Part shown: in pieces, positions 7,797 to 8,564 of the stretch
How positions within the stretch are numbered: the stretch's first letter is position 1
Layout: each line of letters starts with the position of its first letter
The notes under the pieces: generated by a model
Seen by the model: only the letters and a program-made list of their open reading frames with translations
Database searches by the model: none
Told to the model about the DNA's origin: nothing
Position numbers and translations under genes: made by a program
DNA from: CAIKMD01 sp035277525
GTDB lineage: Bacteria; Pseudomonadota; Alphaproteobacteria; ATCC43930; CGMCC-115725
Length of the DNA: 8,564 nt
Direction of reading: 5' to 3'
NCBI GenBank assembly: GCA_035277525.1
Contig: DATEKH010000241.1
Coordinates: 1-8,564 of the forward strand

Positions 7797-8564
7797 CTAT
7801 TGGTCGCGCGCGCCGAAGCCCAGGACCTTGTCGCGCACCGAGCGGTAATGGGTGTCGACGTCGTAGAGCTTCACCGGCAAGGTCAGATCGACCGCGGTCA
7901 AGACGCCGATCTGCTGCGCGAGGTTGAACTCGGCGACGGCGAGATCGTGCTGCGCCTTCACCAGCGACACCTGATCGCTGAACAGTTCCTGCTGCGCATT
8001 GAGGACGTCGAGCACCGTGCGGGCGCCGACCTGCTGCTGCTGCTGCACGCCTTCCAAGGCGATCTGGGCGGCGCGGATCGTCGTCTGCAGCGAGGCGATC
8101 GAGGCCCTGGCCGATTGCACCGTCTCCCAGGACTGGGTCGCGGTCTGCACCGCCTGGCGCCGCGTATCGTCGGTCGTGCCCTTGGCCTTGCCGACATTCT
8201 CGATCGCCTGCCGGCTTTGCGACCAGATATTGCCGCCCTCATAGAGCGGCACGTTCAGCTGCGCGATCACCGACTGGTTGGTGGTCTCGCGGCCCGCGAG
8301 CTGGGTTTCTTGCAGGCGCTGGATATTGCCGACGATCGAGACGGAGGGAAGCAGCTGCGCCTTGATCTGGGCGACATTGTCGCGCGCCGCGTCTTCGGCG
8401 AATTGCGCGGAGATGACGCTCGGATTCTTGGTCGCGGCCAGCGCCAGCGCCTGATCGCGCGTCGCCGGGATGACGGGGCGCATCTCCGGCTGGGTCAGGC
8501 CGGCCGGCGGATGTCCGACCGCGCGGGTGTAGTTGGCGGTGTCGACCTCGAGCGTGCCCTCGTC
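7797..8564 (-). CDS. tolC: TolC-family outer-membrane channel protein (5' partial)
   Basis: The frame is open to the right edge, leaving the C-terminal 255 residues, roughly half of a TolC-type protein. These proteins form trimeric outer-membrane barrels with a long periplasmic alpha-helical tunnel and act as the exit duct for type I secretion and multidrug efflux. Numbered from the window edge, the fragment shows an RAVGHPPAGL linker (14-23), then DQALALAATKNPSVISAQF (37-55), the start of the second structural repeat. AQLLPSVSIVGNIQR (69-83) and LNVPLYEGGNIWSQ (103-116) mark the strand region. VGARTVLDVLNAQQEL (179-194) is the signature helix of the C-terminal half. A run of five glutamines, encoded by a CAG pentamer, sits just before it (174-178). 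The C-terminal tail after about residue 217 is short and uncharacteristic, as usual. The gene ends 79 nt before the popZ start and could be cotranscribed with it. The transported substrate and partner pump cannot be told from this window. Confidence 0.92.
   Translation of the reverse strand, partial: DEGTLEVDTANYTRAVGHPPAGLTQPEMRPVIPATRDQALALAATKNPSVISAQFAEDAARDNVAQIKAQLLPSVSIVGNIQRLQETQLAGRETTNQSVIAQLNVPLYEGGNIWSQSRQAIENVGKAKGTTDDTRRQAVQTATQSWETVQSARASIASLQTTIRAAQIALEGVQQQQQVGARTVLDVLNAQQELFSDQVSLVKAQHDLAVAEFNLAQQIGVLTAVDLTLPVKLYDVDTHYRSVRDKVLGFGARDQ
8031..8045. repeat. Trinucleotide run in the TolC-family gene
   Basis: Five perfect ctg units on the plus strand (CAG on the coding strand) encode five consecutive glutamines just before the VGARTVLDVLNA signature of the TolC-family protein. 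It is in frame and too short to imply more than possible slippage. Confidence 0.6.

Overview
The window is GC-rich and looks like chromosomal DNA of an alphaproteobacterium, most likely of the Hyphomicrobiales (Rhizobiales) type. The main evidence is a clear PopZ protein with the N-terminal MEEILASIRRIISED helix. It is flanked by a TolC-family gene and valS, a gene order I recall from many alphaproteobacteria. Palindromic intergenic repeats built on CCTCACCC and CCCTTCGAC words also fit this group. Species cannot be determined from the sequence.

Layout. At the left edge is the 3' part of a cyclopropane-fatty-acyl-phospholipid synthase-family gene (+, 2-1078). It runs convergently into a periplasmic substrate-binding protein gene of the NMT1/SsuA type (-, 1329-2336). 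Upstream of that, on the same strand, is a Yip1-family membrane protein gene (-, 2432-2998). It is divergent from a RidA-family gene (+, 3164-3541). The RidA gene in turn converges with a small four-helix membrane protein gene (-, 3750-4121), which lies 21 nt downstream of valS (-, 4143-6809) and is probably cotranscribed with it. To the right come popZ (-, 7139-7717) and the 3' part of a TolC-family outer-membrane channel gene (-, 7797 to the window edge). The right half therefore reads tolC-popZ-valS-small membrane protein, all on the minus strand.

The genes do not form one pathway. They are mostly housekeeping: membrane lipid modification, solute binding, reactive-intermediate detoxification, tRNA charging, cell-pole organisation and export. 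I see no mobile genes, CRISPR array, toxin-antitoxin pair, defence system or tRNA/rRNA.

The structure not explained by genes is in the intergenic DNA. Two related composite palindromic elements (about 1106-1285 and 3564-3709) sit in the same orientation in the two convergent gene junctions. Their central hairpin stems differ in sequence but remain paired. A third region (6841-7083), between popZ and valS, is a nearly continuous array of eight hairpins whose outermost arms could also pair with each other. These repeats and the internally duplicated 123-residue membrane protein are the observations most worth following up. I do not see a convincing new multi-gene system.
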